Shown here one piece after another: positions 24,367 through 27,083 of a stretch of DNA of 27,083 nucleotides. Source of the DNA: Chloroflexota bacterium (lineage in GTDB: Bacteria; Chloroflexota; Limnocylindria; Limnocylindrales; CSP1-4). The stretch lies in the NCBI GenBank assembly GCA_015661135.1, contig JACVXW010000020.1, positions 1 through 27,083 on the forward strand, given 5' to 3'. Made by a program: the position numbers and the translations under genes. Position 1 is the first letter of the stretch; each line of letters opens with the position of its first letter. Under the pieces are notes generated by a model that did no database searches, was not told the DNA's origin, and saw only the letters and a list, made by a program, of their open reading frames with translations.

Positions 24367-24401
24367 CCGAACCTGTGAACCATCATCTGTCGGGGACCTA
24401 G

Positions 24402-25232
24402 GTGGGCCGCACCATCGCCTGTGCAAACCAGAAGGGCGGCGTCGGCAAGACCACCACGGTTGTCAATCTCTCCAGTTATCTCGCCTTGGCGGGCGCCCGC
24501 GTCCTGATCATCGATCTTGATCCCCAGGGCAACGCGACGAGCGGCCTGGGGATCGACCGCAGCAGCGGTGCTTCCGTCTACTCCGCGATCGTGGACTCCG
24601 AGGCGCTCGAGACGCTCGTCCGGTCGACAGCGGTCCCGGGGCTCGAGGTGGTGCCTTCCTCGATTGCGCTCGCCGGTGCCGAGGTTGAGCTGGCGCCGCT
24701 CGAGCAGCGCGAGCGGCGCCTGGGACGCCTGCTGGCCCCGCTCGTCGATCGCTACGACTACGTGATCATCGATTGCCCGCCGTCGCTCGGGTTGCTCACG
24801 GTGAACGCCCTCACCGCTGCCGACTCGACGCTCATCCCGATCCAGTGCGAGTACTACGCCCTCGAGGGCCTGTCGCAACTCCTCGCCACGATCAACCTGG
24901 TCCGGGACCACCTCAATCCACGCCTGGAGATCGAAGGCGCCGTGCTGACGATGTACGACGGGCGGACCAACCTCTCGTCCCAGGTGGCTGCAGAGGTCAG
25001 GGCCCACCTCATGGATCGCGTCTTTGCCACGGTGATTCCGCGGAGCGTTCGGCTCTCCGAAGCACCCAGCCACGGCCTGCCGATCCACGCCTATGCGCCG
25101 GCGTCCCCGGGCGCGGTCGCGTATCGAACCCTGGCGGACGAGTTCAGGCGGCGAAGCGTCATGCATTCGGCGGCCACGGCCACGGCCCTAGACACCGTCC
25201 CGGATACCGCTCTCGGCGCACTGGTGGCCTGA
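24402..25232 (+). CDS. parA: Chromosome-partitioning ATPase ParA (Soj)
   Basis: ParA is a deviant-Walker ATPase that binds DNA non-specifically and moves ParB-parS complexes. The 276-residue protein has the deviant Walker A box KGGVGKTTT (residues 11-19, signature Lys11 and Lys16), IIDLDPQGNATSGLG (36-50, Walker A' Asp-Pro-Gln-Gly-Asn) and VIIDCPPSLGLLTVNAL (Walker B) near 120. An Ala/Thr-rich tail of about 25 residues follows. There is no N-terminal HTH, so it is the chromosomal (Soj-like) type. It starts with GTG after GGGGA, about six bases away, and its stop overlaps the parB start (TGATG). Confidence 0.97.
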   Translation: MGRTIACANQKGGVGKTTTVVNLSSYLALAGARVLIIDLDPQGNATSGLGIDRSSGASVYSAIVDSEALETLVRSTAVPGLEVVPSSIALAGAEVELAPLEQRERRLGRLLAPLVDRYDYVIIDCPPSLGLLTVNALTAADSTLIPIQCEYYALEGLSQLLATINLVRDHLNPRLEIEGAVLTMYDGRTNLSSQVAAEVRAHLMDRVFATVIPRSVRLSEAPSHGLPIHAYAPASPGAVAYRTLADEFRRRSVMHSAATATALDTVPDTALGALVA

Positions 25233-26092
25233 TGAGCGCCATCAATCGACCGCTCGGCCTGGGTCGGGGTCTCGCGGCCCTGATTCCCCAACGGTCGCCG
25301 CAGGGAGGCGGATCTATCGAGATCCCGCTGGAACGAATTCGCGAGAACCCGAGGCAACCGCGCCTGCGCATGGATTCGGATGCTCTGGCCACGCTCGCGG
25401 CGAGCATTCGTGAGCACGGCGTAATTCAGCCGATCCTTGTTACCGAGGTCCTGGACGGCTACCAGCTCGTGGCCGGTGAACGACGAGTGCGCGCCGCCCG
25501 GCTCGCCGGTCTGGAACGAATCCCGGCCGTGGTCCGCCAGCTTGCCGATCGCGAGCAGCTGGAACTCGCCCTCGTCGAGAACCTCCAGCGAGAGGACCTG
25601 GATCCTCTCGAGTCGGCCCGCGCCTATCAGCAACTCATCGATGAGTTCGGGTTCACCCATGAGCACCTCGCCGAACGCGTCGGACGAGCGCGCTCCACCG
25701 TCGCAAACACGCTCCGCCTGCTGCAGTTGCACCCGGGCGTCCAGGCGGCCGTCGCCGAAGGAACCATCACCGAGGGCCACGGCCGCGCGATCGGCGGGCT
25801 GCCCATCGAGTTGCAGGCGAAGGTCCTGCCGACCGTGGTCGAGCAGGACCTGTCGGTCCGGCAGACAGAGGAGCTGGTGCGGCGCCTTCGCGAGCCGCGG
25901 CCCATCGGCGCGACGATCGCGCCCCGGGCAACCGACCCGGAGCTGGAGCGCGTCGAGGAGGATCTCCGGCGGGCGCTGGGAACCAAGGTCCGGCTGGCGC
26001 GCTCGCGGCGCGGTGGCCGGATCGTCATCGAGTTCTACAGCGACGAAGAGCTCGGGCGCCTGTACGAGCGCCTGATCGGAGGACACGCGTGA
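25232..26092 (+). CDS. parB: Chromosome-partitioning protein ParB (Spo0J)
   Basis: ParB is the CTP-dependent DNA clamp that recognises parS. The 286-residue protein starts with the ParA-stimulating segment LGRGLAALIP (residues 10-19), then the CTP-binding domain with ENPRQPR (38-44), GERR at 82-85 and ENLQRED (116-122). A helix-turn-helix over about 143-164 (HEHLAERVGRARSTVANTLR) and a C-terminal dimerisation part ending in VIEFYSDEELGRLYERL follow. All key motifs are intact. The ATG overlaps the parA stop by one base, and the gyrB GTG overlaps its own stop, so all three are coupled. Its target site is at 24187-24202. Confidence 0.97.
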   Translation: MSAINRPLGLGRGLAALIPQRSPQGGGSIEIPLERIRENPRQPRLRMDSDALATLAASIREHGVIQPILVTEVLDGYQLVAGERRVRAARLAGLERIPAVVRQLADREQLELALVENLQREDLDPLESARAYQQLIDEFGFTHEHLAERVGRARSTVANTLRLLQLHPGVQAAVAEGTITEGHGRAIGGLPIELQAKVLPTVVEQDLSVRQTEELVRRLREPRPIGATIAPRATDPELERVEEDLRRALGTKVRLARSRRGGRIVIEFYSDEELGRLYERLIGGHA

Positions 26093-27083
26093 CCGAACCC
26101 AAGCGGGCGGCAGACCCCGGCACCACTGCCGGGAAGTCGACGGCGCGGCGCAAGGCCGCGGCTGCCGACTACACCGCTGCCAGCATCCAGGTACTCGAGG
26201 GCCTGGAGGCCGTCCGGCGCCGCCCCGGCATGTACATCGGGTCGACCGACGTGCGCGGCCTGCACCATCTCGTCTGGGAGGTGGTCGACAACTCGATCGA
26301 CGAGGCGATGGCCGGCCACGCGACCACGGTTCGGGTCACGATCCGCACCGACGGCTCGGTCGAAGTCGTGGACGACGGCCGAGGCGTGCCGGTCGGCAAG
26401 CACGCAACGGGCAAGGACGCCCTCGAAGTGGTGCATACCGTCCTCCACGCGGGTGGCAAGTTCGGTGGCGGTGGCTACAAGGTATCGGGCGGTCTGCACG
26501 GCGTCGGCGTGAGTGTGGTCAACGCCCTGTCCGACTTCCTGCGCGTCGAAACGGCCCGGGACGGGTTCATCTGGGCCCAAGAGTACAAGCGCGGCAAGCC
26601 CACCACGCCGGTCACCAAGGTGGGGCCGCAGGGATCGCGCCACGGGACGCGGACGATCTTCCACGCCGACCCCGAGATGTTCGAGTCGATCGACTACTCG
26701 TTCGACACTGTGAGCCAGCGTCTCCGGGAATCTGCCTACCTCACCAAGGGCGTCTGGATCACCCTCATTGACGAGCGGGCCGACCGCGAACGGTCCTTCT
26801 ACTTCGAGGGCGGGCTGCAGTCGTTCGTGCGCCACCTGAACCGCAACAAGGAGGCGCTCCACAGCCGCCCGATCTACGTCGAGCGGCGAGAGGGCTCCAC
26901 CGCGGTCGAGGTCGCGCTCCAGTACAACGACACGTATACCGAGAACGTCCTCGCGTTCGCGAACAACATCAACACGGTCGACGGCGGCACGCACGTCACG
27001 GGCTTCCGGGCCGCCCTGACGAGCTCGCTGAATGACTGGGCACGCAAGGCGGGCATCCTCAAGGGCGCCGACGGGAACCTGTC
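26089..27083 (+). CDS. gyrB: DNA gyrase subunit B (3' end cut by window)
   Basis: GyrB is the ATPase subunit of the type IIA topoisomerase that introduces negative supercoils. The 331 codons present cover the GHKL ATPase domain and most of the transducer: IQVLEGLEAVRRRPGMYIGS, then HHLVWEVVDNSIDEA (Asn of the Mg2+ site), VVDDGRGVPVGKH, GGKFGGGGYKVSGGLHGVG and TYTENVLAFANNINTVDGGT. About 30 residues of a charged Ala/Lys-rich N-terminal extension come before the conserved start. ParE cannot be ruled out from this half alone. A strong GGAGG lies six bases before the GTG, which overlaps the parB stop (GTGA). The minus-strand open frame over this gene is a shadow. Confidence 0.93.
   Translation, partial: MTEPKRAADPGTTAGKSTARRKAAAADYTAASIQVLEGLEAVRRRPGMYIGSTDVRGLHHLVWEVVDNSIDEAMAGHATTVRVTIRTDGSVEVVDDGRGVPVGKHATGKDALEVVHTVLHAGGKFGGGGYKVSGGLHGVGVSVVNALSDFLRVETARDGFIWAQEYKRGKPTTPVTKVGPQGSRHGTRTIFHADPEMFESIDYSFDTVSQRLRESAYLTKGVWITLIDERADRERSFYFEGGLQSFVRHLNRNKEALHSRPIYVERREGSTAVEVALQYNDTYTENVLAFANNINTVDGGTHVTGFRAALTSSLNDWARKAGILKGADGNL

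Larger units (their letters stand above)
23955..24401. other. Divergent intergenic region between mreD and parA
   Basis: This 447-base stretch separates the minus-strand mreD-mrdA-rodA genes from the plus-strand parA-parB-gyrB genes. It contains a perfect parS site, a degenerate second copy, an 18-base inverted repeat over a possible mreD promoter, and an extended -10 before parA. The short open frames crossing it look like chance frames. No DnaA-box cluster or AT-rich unwinding region is seen, so it does not look like oriC itself. Confidence 0.7.

Noticed and set aside
23955..24401. Origin of replication considered.
   Set aside because: No DnaA-box cluster (TTATCCACA-like) or AT-rich unwinding tract was found by eye, and dnaA, dnaN and recF are absent.
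26035..26994. 319-codon minus-strand open frame.
   Set aside because: It is antisense to gyrB, whose GHKL motifs are unambiguous on the plus strand.

Overview
The window is a high-GC, gene-dense chromosomal core region from a bacterium. It carries cell-wall, ribosomal, F-type ATP synthase and chromosome-segregation genes, and I saw no insertion sequence, phage gene, tRNA, rRNA or CRISPR array. The best guess is an uncultivated member of the Chloroflexota. The hints are very high G+C, DUF1385 and DUF2344 genes beside rpmE and rplU, a Pro/Thr repeat-rich membrane protein, and a gene order shared with both Actinomycetota and Bacillota. This placement is inference; no rRNA gene is present to test it.

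Positions 1-17513 (minus strand) form one nearly unbroken head-to-tail run: rplU, rpmA, rpmE, a DUF1385 membrane protein, prfA, prmC, a HAD phosphatase-TsaC fusion, glyA, a WecA/TagO-like glycosyl-1-phosphate transferase, a Pro/Thr-tailed membrane protein, atpI, atpB-E-F-H-A-G-D-C and murA (its last codons are cut off by the window edge). Many junctions overlap by 1-4 bases, implying translational coupling. The order matches the rpmE-prfA-prmC-sua5-rfe-atpI-atp-murA order known from mycobacteria and, with glyA, from Bacillus. The main interruption is a 300-base gap between atpA and atpG that carries three copies of a dyad-symmetric motif.

Positions 17651-23954 (minus strand) hold a DUF2344 protein, an ArsB/NhaD-type ion transporter paired with a CBS-domain protein, and the cell-elongation genes rodA, mrdA (PBP2) and mreD. 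mreB and mreC are not in the window.

Positions 23955-24401 are a divergent intergenic region with a perfect 16-base parS site, a degenerate second copy directly beside it, and candidate promoters in both directions. From 24402 rightward (plus strand) come parA, parB and gyrB (cut by the window edge), also coupled by overlaps. ParB would load on the parS site beside its own operon and ParA would move the origin region, so this segment probably lies near the replication origin, although I found no dnaA gene or DnaA-box cluster.

The points most worth a second look are: the dyad repeats inside the atp operon; the HAD-TsaC fusion; MurA with Asp in place of the fosfomycin-target Cys; a WecA-like enzyme with Thr where the family has a metal-binding Asp; an apparent frameshift between two tandem repeats in the Pro/Thr-tailed protein; a roughly 100-residue tail on ribosomal protein L21; and the parS region.
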